Shown here one piece after another: positions 1 to 12,321 of a DNA stretch of 64,000 nucleotides. A program made the position numbers and the translations under genes. Origin of the DNA: Anaspis maculata (lineage: Eukaryota; Arthropoda; Insecta; Coleoptera; Scraptiidae); the NCBI GenBank assembly GCA_949128115.1, contig OX421963.1, positions 868,001 to 932,000 on the forward strand, written 5' to 3'. Within the stretch, counting starts at the first letter, position 1. Every line of letters starts with the position of its first letter. The notes beneath the pieces were generated by a model that ran no database searches, was not told where the DNA came from, and worked only from the letters and a program-made list of their open reading frames with translations.

Positions 1-380
1 CCTACCTACCGATGAGCTACCTCAGTGCACCGAAGTAGGGTCGTTTGGTGGCGGTCGAGGGGTTGACGAAAAAAAAAAAAGAAAGGCCGCAATACTAGAA
101 CAATAGCAGATAACCCAGATACCTCAGCTCCCGCGCCGAAATGCTCTGGGGGCGTTGTCTGTCGACTGTCACGTAACTCGACGTCCGGGCTTGCAGGCTC
201 GACGGGTTCCACGGGCGAATACTATCAACCACCAATGTTCCAATTTTTGCCCATAAGGGTAGGGAAAATGTACAGGGAACTATAGAACCATAGAAGGTTA
301 GTGGGATAAAAGGATGGAAGGATGGAACCCTAGAAAACGGATTAGATTACTGGTCTGTCGATTGCAAAATCTGAGCTTAC

Positions 381-539
381 CTTTTCGGGGAAAAGGGCTT
401 GGAGAATAATTTTGATGAGTAAGGGTTCGGCAAAATCCCGGACCTGACCGGTTTGAGCTCGACTCTTCTCGTCGTCGACTGCTCTGCTTGCTAGTCGTTT
501 GCTGCGTAAATCCTCCGCAAGGAGTTCGGTATTGAACCT
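381..539 (-). CDS. Possible internal coding exon, unknown protein
   Basis: This is a 53-codon stretch, open in phase 0 at both ends. It finishes in GAAAAG followed by a good donor (GTAAGC), and a CTGCAG acceptor-like site stands just before it. The translation is charged and coding-like (RFNTELLAEDLRSKR near the start, ALFPEK at the end), with mixed codon use unlike the repeats nearby. The frame stays open about 20 codons further upstream to a TGA but contains no ATG, so a single-exon gene is unlikely. The weak point is the acceptor, which lacks a clear pyrimidine tract. No family is recognised. An ORF1-like remnant of a LINE is an alternative. If real, the rest of the gene would lie to lower coordinates, partly outside the window. 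Confidence 0.22.
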
Positions 540-699
540 CTGCAGCAATACAAACTGTTCGAACGTTTTTTTTGCTTGTCAGATTTTTTTTTGTCGTTAA
601 TCAAAACTTTTCTCGCCTGTTGTTTTGTTTTTGTTTTCCCGCGCCAACCCAGATAATGTCTCCCAGACCAGCAATCTTTCCCTAGGTTAAAAAAAACGT

Positions 700-893
700 A
701 ACAAAACAAGTGAAACTCTGACTTTCAGCCGGAAGACTGAATTTAAACCACGAAATCACGACTTACACGCTTGAAACTACGACCTTCAACAAAAAAATCC
801 GACTTCAATCAAAAAAAATTTCGACCTTTACCACAAGGAGCTCTTTTTACTTCATCAAAATAGTGACTTCACACCTGACAGTCTCCAATTTAA
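700..893 (+). repeat. End fragment of the GACTTC composite repeat
   Basis: The sequence matches 34400-34590 and 51640-51826 nearly base for base, including the words GAAGACTGA and CACCTGACAGTC. It is the distal end of the long degenerate GACTTC array and runs straight into the CCGG unit at 894. The rest of this copy is missing on the left. Confidence 0.8.
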
Positions 894-1176
894 TTAGTGC
901 TGGCAAAAACCGGGAGAAAAAAAATCGGTATTCTGTTCGTTATAACTGATATTGAAAGCTGACTCCGAAAACCGGTATTGAAAACTGCTGCGAAGACCAG
1001 TATTGAAAGCCGGCTTCGAAGACCGACACTGGAAAACGCTTCGTAAATTTGGAAGCCGGCTCCGAATACCGACTCCGAAAGCCGGCTGTGTGAGCCGGTT
1101 TTCAGCTATCATCGAAATTTGGTTTTCGGAGCCGGTTTTCAAAGCCGGCTATCAGAACCGATTCGGTTGCCAGCAC
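894..1176 (+). mobile_element. CCGG-rich terminal-inverted-repeat unit, copy 1
   Basis: It begins AGTGCTGGCAA and ends TTGCCAGCACT, an inverted terminal repeat. The interior is a degenerate 20-25 bp repeat of the type AAAGCCGGCTCCGAAAACCG. No coding capacity is present beyond artefactual open frames. The structure is that of a non-autonomous TIR element; hAT ancestry is possible but unproven. Other copies lie at 2888, 28651, 47632, 51828 and 55549 (inverted). Confidence 0.75.
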
Positions 1177-2426
1177 TAGTTCTTATAGAACAGAAACGAA
1201 ACAGTTATAATTCTGAAACACGCACGTAATACGAAACAAAATAACCTTAATTTTCAATTCGAAAACATACGAGTACAAAGACCAGTGTCAAGGCCGGATC
1301 GTTACATCACAGCCGAAAAACTGTAACGAAATTTGCATTTTCGTTAATTGAAATCGATCGCGCATACAATGGACCCGACGCGAATACATTGCCATCAAAT
1401 TTAGCCGGGCAAAAAACCATCAGACAGACAACATAATAAACGACAAATTAACAAAATTGTACGGGTATCGGATGACAAACACACACGCCGACCCACCATG
1501 AAAAAAACATAAAAAAAAAAGAAATTCTCTATCGTTTCGAGAAGATTGATGCGGCATGGCCTAGCGCTAAAATGTTAATAAATTCAATTCCTTATTGCTT
1601 AAGCCTCTCGCGCGTCTAATGGACGACGTAAATTAGATGCGTAAACGATGCGTATATTACCGAAAAGTTGATAATGCCGTTTTGATTGGCCGCATGAAGC
1701 TATCTGCCACATTATAAAAAATGCGTGTGCTTATAATTTGAAATATTAATAGTGAACGACACACCTGCTTTATAATGAGGGGTTCTATGAACAAGGGGGT
1801 CTCCCATAAGAGGATAATCACTGACCGATGGTTTATCCACCGCTTTTTTCGTGTGTCATTATACTTAGACCATTGCTACTTGATAAATCGACTATTTCCT
1901 CTTGGCTCCGTTTCAGCTGGGAAGAAAACTGGAATTGTAGTGAAAACAGCTTCTCGCTTGGTGAGTTACAACGTAATTTTTAGAGAATGTTACACAGAGA
2001 AGTTATACCTCGAGTTATACCTTCTCGAAAATTATAACACCTGTTCATTGGTCGTGCATGATGTATTTATAAACGCGGTTAAAAAACGCAGCTTTTTACG
2101 ACTCAATCCGTTTGTTTACGTTTGAATTGTAATTAATCAATGCCCGGGTATAAGTACAAACTGTAGAAGAAAGAACACAACAAGGATAATCGTGTCGAAT
2201 GATAACGATACGTGGTAATTTCGCTCCTCTCTTGAATTGCCAAGACATTACGAACACATGTCTGCATTAAATTAAATTACCGCAATTTGCATAAAAAATA
2301 ATTATGTATGCTACTATCGTGGCATAGAGCATTATAGGAGCTGTACAAATAAGAGGCAGTTGCTCGCATGCGACCCGCCACTTTTTACATTATTAAAATA
2401 TTAAAATATTACAGTCGGGTGTGTAA
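1177..2426. other. Unique island, no recognised gene
   Basis: This single-copy-looking AT-rich sequence has many CpG and TAAT/ATTA words. A 116-codon open frame at 1775-2125 has no recognisable domain and no codon bias, so I do not call it. It may be intergenic or intronic host sequence. Confidence 0.5.
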
Positions 2427-2936
2427 AAAATTAATTTCGCATTCTTCGAGCATGGCATAAGCACCTACATAAATTACAAACCCTCGTACAGAGCCTTACG
2501 AAAAAATCCTTCGGCTGAAAAGCTTAGAACTGCAGTTTTAGTTAGGTCTGGTTCAACCCCAGAAATATCCACTATTTCACTATCAGTAAATCGAAGGTTG
2601 ACTTTGAACTGCCATCCTTCTCTCTGGCACTTAACAAAGAAACCTAATTCAGAACATTTTTATTTTGACAATATAACAAGCTTTCCATGTGAAACCTCGG
2701 GACACGTGGCCGGTGAGTGCTCCAACCGCATCAACAGCACAAACTCAAAATCGCATGGATTAAAAAAAAACATCACTCGACAGCCATATAATTACGAAGA
2801 GTCTGACCCGGAAGAAGAAGATGATGTGAAAGAAGAGGAGCAAAAAGTGGTTCTACTAGTTATTTTGATAAGACCGTACTGCAATCACAAAAATGAATAC
2901 CGGTATACCGGTTTTGTCGAAAACCGGTATCGGTAG
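2427..2936 (+). pseudogene. Possible gag-like remnant with degenerate zinc knuckle
   Basis: An open frame of 169 codons runs from just after a TAA into the following CCGG repeat. At about residues 85-99 it contains SFPCETSGHVAGEC, which has the CX4HX4C half of a retroviral-type CCHC zinc knuckle, with serine exactly where the first cysteine should be. An acidic stretch follows (EESDPEEEDDVKEEE). This arrangement is usual in Gag-like proteins of LTR elements, which bind nucleic acid through the knuckle. No reverse transcriptase, protease or LTR is seen nearby, and the frame has no good ATG before residue 58 (2598). It is most likely a decayed fragment cut off by the CCGG element; a chance frame cannot be excluded. 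Confidence 0.3.
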
Positions 2937-3165
2937 AATCGGTATTGAAAGCCTAATCCAAAAGCCGGTATTCAAAGCCGGCTCCGAAAATCGGCATTGG
3001 ACACCGGCTTTGTAAACCGTTATTGGAAGCCGGCTCCGAATACCGACTCCGAAAGCCAGCTCGAAAAACCGGTCTCGAAAGCCAGATCTGAAAGCCGGTT
3101 TTCAGCTATTATCAGAACCGCGGTTTTCGGAGCCGGCTTTCAAAACCGGTTTCGTTGCCAACACT
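2888..3165 (+). mobile_element. CCGG-rich TIR unit, copy 2 (left end lost)
   Basis: It corresponds to 28665-28990 but lacks the first terminal repeat; it starts at the AAAAATGAATACCGG word. It ends TTGCCAACACT and is followed directly by the GACTTC array, as in the other composite copies. Confidence 0.7.
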
Positions 3166-4075
3166 ATCTTAAATGGTGGAATTTCGACCTTATACATGAA
3201 ACTCCGACTTCAAACAGGAACTTATTCGACTCTAATCATGACATTCTGACTCCAAGCGAGAAATTTCTACACCATACGCAAAAACCCTGAACTTTCTATG
3301 GCTACATTTTGATTTCTATTATGTAAAACTTCCGACTTGAAACAAGAAAACTTCGACTTTCAACTCGAATATTCGATTCCAAAACTGACAAACTTTGGCT
3401 TTTATTGCAAAATTTTGACTTTGAACACGAAAAGACGAAACACTTTTGACATGAAAATTGGGTCTTCCAACGCGGAAAATCTAACCTCTAGAAGTCTATT
3501 GCGAAATTTCAACTTTAAACGCAAAAAACTTGATATAAAACTCTCGAAGTAGTGACTTCAAAAACTTCGAGTTTTATCCTAGAGTTTAGACTTAAAAACC
3601 GACAAACTTTGACTTTAATTGCGAAGCTTGGATTTTAAACACGGAAAACTTGAATTTAATCCCGAATTTTTCACTTCAAACACGAAATTTCGACTTTCAA
3701 CATGAAAACTTCTACTTCAAATACGAAAGATCTAACACAAAAAGTTTCAACTTTTATCTTGGCATTTCAACTTAAAAACCGACAAACTTCAACTTCTTTT
3801 GCGAAATTTTGATTTCAACACGAGAAACTTCAACTGTCAATTCTCAAAATTCTGACTTCAACCACGAAATTTTGCACGTTTATAATCATTTTAATTTTCA
3901 ACCATTTTGACATTGAACACGAAAAACCTCGACCTAATCTCAAAATTCAAATCCACAAAGCTTCATTTTGATCTTGATTTTCTGAAAATTGCGACTAGGG
4001 ATGTTGACTTTGAGGACGAAATTTCGAGTTCAAACATAAATTCTACTTCGAGCAATAAAACTTCGACATTACACA
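3166..4075 (+). repeat. GACTTC composite repeat, internally deleted copy
   Basis: This degenerate array of TTTCGACTTCAAACACGAAA-like units is collinear with 48000-48650. It then jumps at about 3870 to sequence matching 51390-51590, so roughly 2.7 kb of the interior is absent. Open frames across it are artefacts of the repeat. Confidence 0.75.
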
Positions 4076-4078
4076 ATC

Positions 4079-4330
4079 TATGGTAAAATCATTCTATGAT
4101 CTACAAAGATATAGCTGTATAGCTGGATGAGACATGGCTAAATCTATAACAAGTCAAAATTAGGTTCAAAACTGCCAAAATTATCGCTTACGAACCTGGA
4201 AGATGTTGCTCTACGAAAATCGAAATGGTTGTATTGAGATCCATGACAAAATCACTCTATGATCTACAAAAAAAATGCTCTATAGCTTTATGTGACATGG
4301 TTCAATCTACAACAAGTGAATATTCATTTG
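4079..4330 (+). repeat. Two-copy direct repeat
   Basis: Words around TCTATGATCTACAAA and GACATGG...AATCTA...CAACAAGT occur twice, at about 4088-4155 and 4254-4320. Related words (TTCATGATCTACTT) recur at 5505-5525. Confidence 0.55.
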
Positions 4331-4463
4331 CTGCTTGTTTGTCAATGACTCGGAACTTATGACACCTTTGATCAATGACTTCACCAGCATTAGAATAGCG
4401 TCGTAGCCAGAACAATTCTGATTAGAATGACGTCACTTCCGTGAGAATGGTAGAAGAAGAATA

Positions 4464-5404
4464 GGGGAAGAGAGGCGAATATCGACCGGTAGTCTAATAT
4501 CGACCACACCACTGTGGCCCACCTTGTAAGTTTTTTGAAATCATGACATAGAGTGCCATCTAGCATTTTGCAAGTGAACTCCAGCACAGCTGTCGGTCAG
4601 CCATTTATTCGAAGTGCTTGACTGACAGAAACGGATTATTGTTTCGAGCCGATATGATTCAAGTTCAGGAGTGTTCATGATAAGGTATTGCGGACTTTTC
4701 ATTGTAGTTAGACTTGGGTCTCCTGGTGCAACGTACCAAGGATTATTGATAGTAACTTTGTGTAGTAGGCCCAGTTCCATAATCTAACCATGTTCTTCAT
4801 CATCAAAGAATTGTTTTTTGCGTTTGTTGTCGGCCAATATCGATCACGATGGTCGATATTGTACAAATGGAGTTTTATACATAATTTTAGATGCCTCGCA
4901 AAAAATATCGGCGAAGAACGAATCGTGCCTCGTGTGGTGCGAAGATGACCTGATGAGGTTCTTGAGAGTACTTACACAAGAATTATTTTTAATTTTCTCT
5001 GATATTCTTTAGGTTCCTATCATGGGCGCCGTTCTTGGCAAATGTTAGGAATAGGGAGGCAAAATCAAAATAAAACTAGATGTTTTTCGAAAACAGATGT
5101 TTCGACTTGTATTTTTGCACTTTTGCTAAGCATGCAGACTTCAAAATGGCAAAGAAAACGTGCGATCGATATTATCCGACCTGGTGGTCGATTTTATCCC
5201 ACTGGTCGATATTACCCGCTAAAATTTTACCTTTGCTTTCAAATTTTTTTCACAAAAATGTTCCTACTTAGTGAGTGACTATTCAAGGTTTTGGGTAGTT
5301 AAATGATTGGGGAGTATGGTACAAAACGTACAGCCTCGACAGTGCACATGGCGACTGGTTTTGAATTTTTTGCCTTAAGTGGTCGATATTCACCTGCTCT
5401 CCCC
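4464..5404. mobile_element. TA-flanked TIR element with GGTCGATATT motifs
   Basis: The left end GGGGAAGAGAGGCGAATATC and the right end GATATTCACCTGCTCTCCCC are inverted repeats of each other, and each is bordered by TA, consistent with a TA target duplication. The element is 941 bp. The word GGTCGATATT and relatives recur inside (about 5160-5210). Two short open frames on the minus strand (4390-4780) are not recognisable as a transposase. It is likely a non-autonomous DNA transposon. Confidence 0.65.
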
Positions 5405-6960
5405 TACAACTCTGCAATTTTTGAAAATGCAGGAATGCAGCTTCATGATTGACTGCAAAATCACTCATCTTCTAGAACATGATTCAAATTCCATGGAGAT
5501 GCAGCTTCATGATCTACTTAAAAATTGCCCAACGATCCACATTATCTAGCGCAAAATCAAAAAAGTTCTTTAGGAAAAAGGCGGTTTTTGAATCATTTCG
5601 CAAAATATAACTATAGAATGTGTCACCATTCAATATATGATAGCAGCAAAGATAGCGAAAATCTTCTTTTTCGCACGAAAGTATTCTATGCTAATTGCTG
5701 AATTGCGATAATGCTGATTAAATACCAAATTGTAATAGTGTTAAATTAACCGCATACATCTCTTCATCTGGTGGAAAGGAAAAATGCCAAAACGATAACC
5801 ATCCGACAGATTCCTCATTATGCACATTATTACGGACGTGAAATTCAGCTTTGTATCATATTTATTCGAATAATTTACGGCCGCAAATCCCGAAACGCAT
5901 ACGCACTTGAAAACTGTGCATACATTTCAAATTTTCAAGTTCATAGCCCTGGACAATGTATATTTATATTACACTCTGCGAGCGCATATGAATTATTATT
6001 AAAATATATTAAAATATTTCGGGTGAAATATAAATAACGGCTAGCCAGACCCGCCGGATGCGTCAGCTTAGATTACCATGCATATTCATTAAAATATTAC
6101 ACGGCAATGACTTACTCTTTCACATCAACTGGATAATATCATACAAAATTTGAACGAGCATAAAAAAACTTGATGCAAGAATATTTTATCGATGATAAAA
6201 AATTGGAAATTAGCAAATCTTGGCAAGCCCGGCGCGTTTCGAATTGCTTGTTTTACGAGTGCAAGTCAATAAAAATAACCATTTAGATGTTTGTAGAGAT
6301 TCCCTTGCGCTTTTGGAATTTCTTTTTCGAATGCCTCTGCCTCATAGATTCATTAAATATGAAAAGCAAAAATTCGGACGGTAGAAAAATATTTGCTTTG
6401 CTTAGAAGTGAAGCGAACGTGGAGGTTATATCGAAGCCTAAGAAAATAGGGCAATAAACGGTAAAAGCTTGGCGAGGTTGTGGTATATGCTTTGAAATTT
6501 ATCTAAACAGGATGTGCTTTCAGAGCTTTTTGCTCATTCCAAACGATTTGTAAGGAGTAGGTGTACCCAGGTACTGATACAAAAGCACAGTGATAATCGC
6601 CGATTATCTCTCCTTGTCGTAGTAAGTCTCCTGTCAACGATTTTGTTTCGACCATCAGAATAACTCATTTCAAGCGAAATACAAAGGCTTAAATACTTGT
6701 ACACCTACCAGATATTTTTAAGCTAGTGATTCCATTGAAGAAGCATTGCCTTCATGTAGAATAAGAGTATAATAATTGAGCTTAATTTCAGACACATCTA
6801 GAACTAAAGAGTCAAGCTGTGGTTTATTCTGAATGAAAATGGAGCTTTTGGGGCATCTTCATCGCTTATCCCCTCGCTTGAATCTCCGGCATCTTACTCC
6901 AGTTTTTGGCTCTTCACTTCAGTTTTCACAAAAAATTGTATATTCATAAAGCTCTAATTT
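5405..6960. other. Unique island, no recognised gene
   Basis: This is AT-rich sequence without repeats I can pair inside the window, apart from a short repeat at 5440-5525. Open frames are below 90 codons and carry no recognisable motif. Confidence 0.5.
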
Positions 6961-6964
6961 GATT

Positions 6965-9732
6965 CCTGTATCACGGAAATAATCGAAGGTGTCGCCAACA
7001 ATTGTATTCCAGACTCACGCTAACGTAATTGCTCCACTATTTCCACGTAAGTGACGTCATTTTAATCTAGAAAATGATTGACAGGCGAATAATTTTGCTT
7101 CGCTATGTTCACGTTGGTAACGCCACTCTCAGTAACGTCACTCTTACTGACTGCAGATGACTGTACCAAAATCTCACGCTAGAAATTGCGCCAATATCAT
7201 CACGCTAGTGATGTCACTATAGTCGTTGTCAGGCTTTCAACGTCACTTTAGTTGCAGCAAACAAGCAAGTGATTGTTTTTTTTTTAATAATCATTGCTCT
7301 GCGTTTCTCACGCTAGCAGCCTCACTCTCACTGACGAACAATTATGTTACAGATTCGCCCTAACGTGCAAGTGATTGCTTCACTATTTTCAAATTAGTGA
7401 CGTCATTTCAGTCAAAGGAGTGATTGCCGTGCAAAAAATTATCACTCCACTATTTTAACGCCTTTTCAAATATTGAAGTGCAGAAATCTATATTGAATTA
7501 TCACTAGAGGATGCAGTTCACGTCAATTATCTCACTCTATTGTTGCCATTCTAGTAAAAAGTGCCGTCGATACGCTAACAATTGTATTTCAGATTAAGAC
7601 CAACGTGCAAGTGATTGCTACACGATTCTAACGCTAGTAGAGCCCACTATGCTCAATTGATGTGCGAATGATCATACCAAAGTCTCACGCTAGCGTGCAA
7701 TCATACCACTGTTCTCACGCTGGTGACGTTACAATTGCTATTATAGTCAAAGGTGTCGCTGACACGCTAACACAGACGCGCTAACGTGCGAGTGATTGCT
7801 TCACTATTCTCACGCCAGTGACGTGATTGTTGCTCCGCTATTTTCACGTGTATGACAACAGAAAAATGATAGCTCCGCTATTTTGACGTCACACTAATTA
7901 TTGCGCGAACATCTGGTATGATCATCTCGCTATTCTCACGCTAGTTACATCAGCTATCACGCTTAGGGTCTCAATGATACGATAACAATTCTATAGACTC
8001 ACGCTTACATGCAAAGTATTGCTTCACTGTTGCTAAACCAGCAACGTAATTTCATGCAAGCAAGTAATTGTGACGCGAATGATTATTGCTTCAGTATTCT
8101 CACGTTAGCAACGTCACTCTGATTTTCGAATCGTCTCACGCGAAAATATTCCCCTCAATATCCTCCAAGACGTTACTGCGGTCAAAAGTGTCATTGTCAT
8201 GCGAATAAAGTCTCACGCTGACGTGCAAATGATGCTACACTATTCTCACTTCAGTGACGAGACGCGAGAGTGATCGACTTTATCAGTCTCACGCTAGTCT
8301 GCTAATGATCACGACACTTTTCTCACGCTAATGACGTCGCTTTTCTCAAGAGAGTGACCAACGTGCGAATAATTATTCCTCGGTCAATTTCACGCCAGAA
8401 ACGTGATTCTAATTGACTTTCGAATAAAAAGAGTGAAGTCTCACGCTCACGTGCAATAATTACGCCAATATGTTTATGATAATGTCGTCACTGGACTCAG
8501 AAAGGTTGCTGACACGCTGATAATTATATTTCGGACCAACGATGACCTGTGAGTAATTGTCTCACTATTATTGTGTCCGGGACGTCATTATAGTCAAGGG
8601 AGTGATTGAGTTGTGAATGATGCTTGCTTCACTATTATGACGCTACTCACGTCACTCTCATTGTCATGCGAATAGTTATAGCAAAATTTCACGCTGATGA
8701 CGTCATCCAACGGTGTCGCTGACACGCTGGTCATTATATTTCAGACCACCGATGACCTGTGACGAATTGCTCCACTATTCTCACGCCAGGAACGTTGATA
8801 TAATCAAGAGAGTGATTGATTTGTGAATTATTTTTGCTTCTCTATTATCGTGCAACTCACGTCACTTTTATTGTTATATGAATAGTTATAGCAAAGTCTC
8901 ACGGTAATGACGTCAGTCAACGGTATCGCTGACACGCTGATAATCATATTTCAGACGTCATTACACCCAACATAGTGACTGACGTGCTGATGATTATTTC
9001 TACACGGTTTACACGCCAGTAACATTGACGTACAAATAATTACAGCAACGTATCACGCTAATGTGTTATTGGGGAGCTTGCCAACGTAACTTCCCACCTA
9101 AAAATTGGCGAGTTTGTTATCTGCAATTCATTAGTTACAGGGGAATTTTTATGTTCTACGTCGCGTTACGTCGTACGTTCAATGAAATCGCAAACTCCTT
9201 TTTATTCACGCCAAGATTCTCACGCTCGTGACAACGCTACACATAAAGCTGTCGTTGATGGGCAGTGATTATATTTTATACTCACGGCAACGTGCAAGCG
9301 ATTGTTTCACTATTCTCACGCCAGTGACGCTTTTTAGACAAGCAGAGTTTATGACGTGCGTTCTATTACTGTTTTGCTGTTCTCATGCTAGCAATGTATT
9401 TCTTATTCACGTGTGAATAATTATTGGCAAATATGATGTAAAACTCACGCCAACGTGCAAATGTTGCCTCACTATTCTCAAGTAAGTGACGACACTCAAG
9501 TCAAGGAAATAACTGACGTGTCAATAATAGCTTTGCGATCTCCAAGCTAGCAACGTCACTCCAATTGCGAGCGAATAATAATACAAAAGTCTCACGCTGA
9601 TGTGTAGATACTCACGCTACTATAACCGCGCTTGTGTCGTTACTGAGCTCAAAAGTATAGTTGACACGCTGAAATTTATATCATTCCAGATCCACGTCAC
9701 TATGCAAGGAACTGTTTCACTTATTTCACGCC
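6965..9732 (+). repeat. TCACGC/TGACGTCA degenerate satellite, left arm
   Basis: It consists of diverged units of roughly 65-75 bp built on TCACGCTAGTGACGTCACT and GACACGCTAACAATTG words. TGACGTCA, the palindromic cAMP-response-element core, recurs, for example near 7050 and 7398. The same satellite continues at 13325-13640 and appears on the opposite strand at 14762-17490. Confidence 0.85.
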
Positions 9733-9964
9733 AGTTGGATACCATCTGCCAGGTTCGTGGCCACTAGGTGGGCCTGGCTCCAGCCTTCCGCAGACGTTCA
9801 AAAACTTCCGCCAGGAGCTCCAGGTGTTTCGAGAACGTCTCAGACACGATGATGATGTCGTCGAGGTAGACGAACACGCAAGACTCTAGCTCGGGTCCCA
9901 GGACACAATCTATCAGCTTTTGCCAAGTGGCAGTGTTCATGACAAGTTTTTTCCTTTTCAAATC
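9733..9964 (-). pseudogene. Ty3/gypsy-type reverse transcriptase fragment
   Basis: The translation contains TWQKLIDCVLGPEL and FVYLDDIIIVSETF followed by HLELLAEVFERLRKAG. This is the highly conserved palm segment of Ty3/gypsy reverse transcriptases, with the catalytic YLDD motif intact. Only about 65 residues remain of a roughly 1000-residue polyprotein. It starts abruptly, and a stop codon follows where the conserved cysteine-containing segment should continue. The codons are clearly GC-richer than the surroundings. It lies between the TCACGC satellite and the flank of secreted-peptide unit 1. No LTR, integrase or protease is visible, so it is an inactive fragment. Confidence 0.85.
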
Positions 9965-10322
9965 ATCTCAAAGGGCCAGGATCTCCAGTATAGGGGGGAG
10001 TTCTCATGTGATCACCCTGTACAAGTACATAGCCAGAGCTATCAGTTTGAGCAGATAATGGCCGATTTTCTCAAAGATATTTGAGCAGGACTTTCTTATC
10101 CTTAATTTTGGAAAGCCATCTGGTACTGTTGGCGTCACTTCCACATTTTATACTGTTGTTTTATGATGCTGTTTCAGACAGTATCAATTCTTTGACACGC
10201 ATAATGGGCATTATCGTCTCTTGCACAAAAAATAAAATTATCTTCTGAACTATTCTATTCTATTCCACTTGGCTTCTTCCGCAGCAGGTGAGTCAAGTTC
10301 GTCGTAGCCTAGCCTCGCTGCG

Positions 10323-12321
10323 TTTTTTTTTCAATTTACATTTACAATGTTGCATCAACCATTGAAGGTTATTAGCAACTCACTTGAGTTACTGAAGTGT
10401 CACGTACGGGTCAGATGGAGTCAAATATTTATTTGATTTTTTTTCAGAAAAGTTAGAACTTTATCATATTTCTTAGGGTCTGTAAGAGTTGTTGGAGACT
10501 CTGCAACACCATTATAGTGATCTATGATTATGGTGGTTTGGGCAATGGTAGAGGATATGGTCGATTGACAGATGGATGTCGCAGGTTGGACACTTTGGAC
10601 GAACTTGCCTTGACAACAAAAAAGAGTGGGTAAGTCTGGAGTATCCCAGTCTCAACCTATTGAGTTCAGCTTGTTCGTTTCTTTGTACAGATAAGTGGTT
10701 TTGTTTTTTGAAGATAGTGGTCTTTTCGGGTCCAACACTGCTGCCAGATACGAGATATACTGACCTTCACATACGTTTTGAGGTCAGCTGGGGGATTAAT
10801 TCGACAAATTGGTAGATTGTTTGATGATGTTGCCTTTTTGGCCAGATCGTCCGCTCTTTCATTACCATTTATTCCAATGCGTGATGGTGTATACATAAAA
10901 ACTGTTTTGTCAACCCTATCGGACAGTTCGTCTTTTATTGTTTGTATAAGGGGATCTCGTGGGTAGAGATGATTCAAGGCCTTTGGTGAGCTTAGAGAGT
11001 CTGAACAAATAATAAAATTTCTTTCAGGGTGTGTTCTTGTGTAAATTAACGCTTGAAGTATGGCATAGAGCTCAGCTGCATAGTAGTATTGTAGTTTTGG
11101 AGGCAAAAGAATAGTTTAGATGTTGGGGTGATCAGAGCAGATGCCACTTTATCGTCAATTTTGGAGCCATCGGTGAAAATCAGTCTGTGATTTGGAAAAC
11201 CATCGACTATTTTGAGGAAATGTGTCTTGATAAGAGTGTGATTCGTTTCAGCTTTGTCAAACCTTGTAGGATCAAAGATCAATTTGATCCTAGATTGTTT
11301 TCGTGGCGGGACCGAAAAGTTTTGCCAAGGAAAAGTTTCAGGGATGGTGAAGTTGATTTCTCGTTGGATGCAAGCGATTCTTTCATGAACTGGTGGAGCT
11401 ACACTCCCGTTCAAAGTGATTTCAGGCCTAGTTGGGAACACTAAGTCACGACTCAGGCTTTGTGGATTTGAGAGGGTGTTTATAGCGGAGTTCAGGGTGG
11501 ATCGTTTGTTGCGGAGTTCGAAAGAGTTCGTTGCGTTCACCAACGCTAGGAGACTTTCCACCGGAATGGTACAAAACGCTCCTGTTGCTATTCTGATAGC
11601 CATTGATTGTATAGCACTGATGGATCTATCTGAGATAGGACTTTTTGGCTGTCATGAAGGCAATTGCTTCATAGTCAAGTTTTGATCTTATAAGACTGCG
11701 ATAGATCTTCAACAATGTTTTGGTGTCTGCTCCCCAGGTGTGGTTAGACGAAATTCTCATTAAATTTAAACCTTGGAGGCATGATGTCTTGTGTTGTGAT
11801 AAGTGTTGTTTCCAAGATAGCTTCTGATCAAATGCAATGCCTAGAAATTTAGTTGATTCAGGGAATTTTAAGCTTCTGCTTTTCAGTCGAAGGAGAAGGG
11901 AGCTTATTTGTTTGATCCTACTGAAGTTGATGCTGGTTGTTTTTTGCGTAGAAAATTTAAAACCTGGTGTTGAGATTTTTTCCTCTGAGGTATATCACCA
12001 AATCATTTGCGGATAGACAACAGCGTACTGGAGCTTCAATGCGTTATAGTTTGACATTAATTGCTATCAGGAATAGGATCACACTCAAGACTGAGCCCTG
12101 GGGAACACCGTTTTGCAGTTTCTCACTGTTGGAACTTGAAAAAACTGCTGTTGATTTTGACTTTGAATGACCTGTTACGTAGAAAATTTTGGATGAACGC
12201 CAAAATATTACCCTTTATGTTCCATTCTATCAATTTTTTGATCACATGGCGAGTCCAAGTCATGTCATAGGCTTTCTCGACGTCAAAGAAGATGGCCAAT
12301 AGGTTTTGTTTGGTTGCAAAA
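10323..12321 (-). mobile_element. 5'-truncated I/Jockey-like LINE insertion
   Basis: The element is read right to left and ends in a nine-base poly(A), seen as T at 10323-10331. The flanks both read GCTGCG(T), at 10317-10322 and 12322-12328, a 6-7 bp target-site duplication. Comparison with unit 4 (about 24595-24615) shows the uninterrupted site. The 5' end lies inside the reverse transcriptase, so the endonuclease and ORF1 are missing, as is usual for LINE insertions made by target-primed reverse transcription. Confidence 0.85.
10500..12321 (-). pseudogene. LINE pol remnant: reverse transcriptase, RNase H, C-terminal zinc motif
   Basis: In order from 12321 downward, the first segment is the palm with FFDVEKAYDMTW. 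Then, after a frame change, comes NGVPQGSVLSVILF. Next is SANDLVIY, where families normally have YADD, so one catalytic aspartate position is altered. The RNase H follows: FTDGSKIDD (about 11150-11175), then AAELYAIL, CSDSLSS and GINGNERADDLAK in the next frame, which supply the four acidic residues. Last is a C-terminal LRLGYSRLTHSFLL...CPTC...H..C segment near 10520-10680. At least three frameshifts and several stops show it is dead. RNase H-bearing non-LTR elements of the I/Loa/R1-like groups have this order. The host target was secreted-peptide unit 1. Confidence 0.85.

Noticed and set aside
1775..2125. 116-codon frame on +
   Set aside because: No recognisable domain or signal sequence, composition equal to the surrounding AT-rich island, no paralogue in the window.
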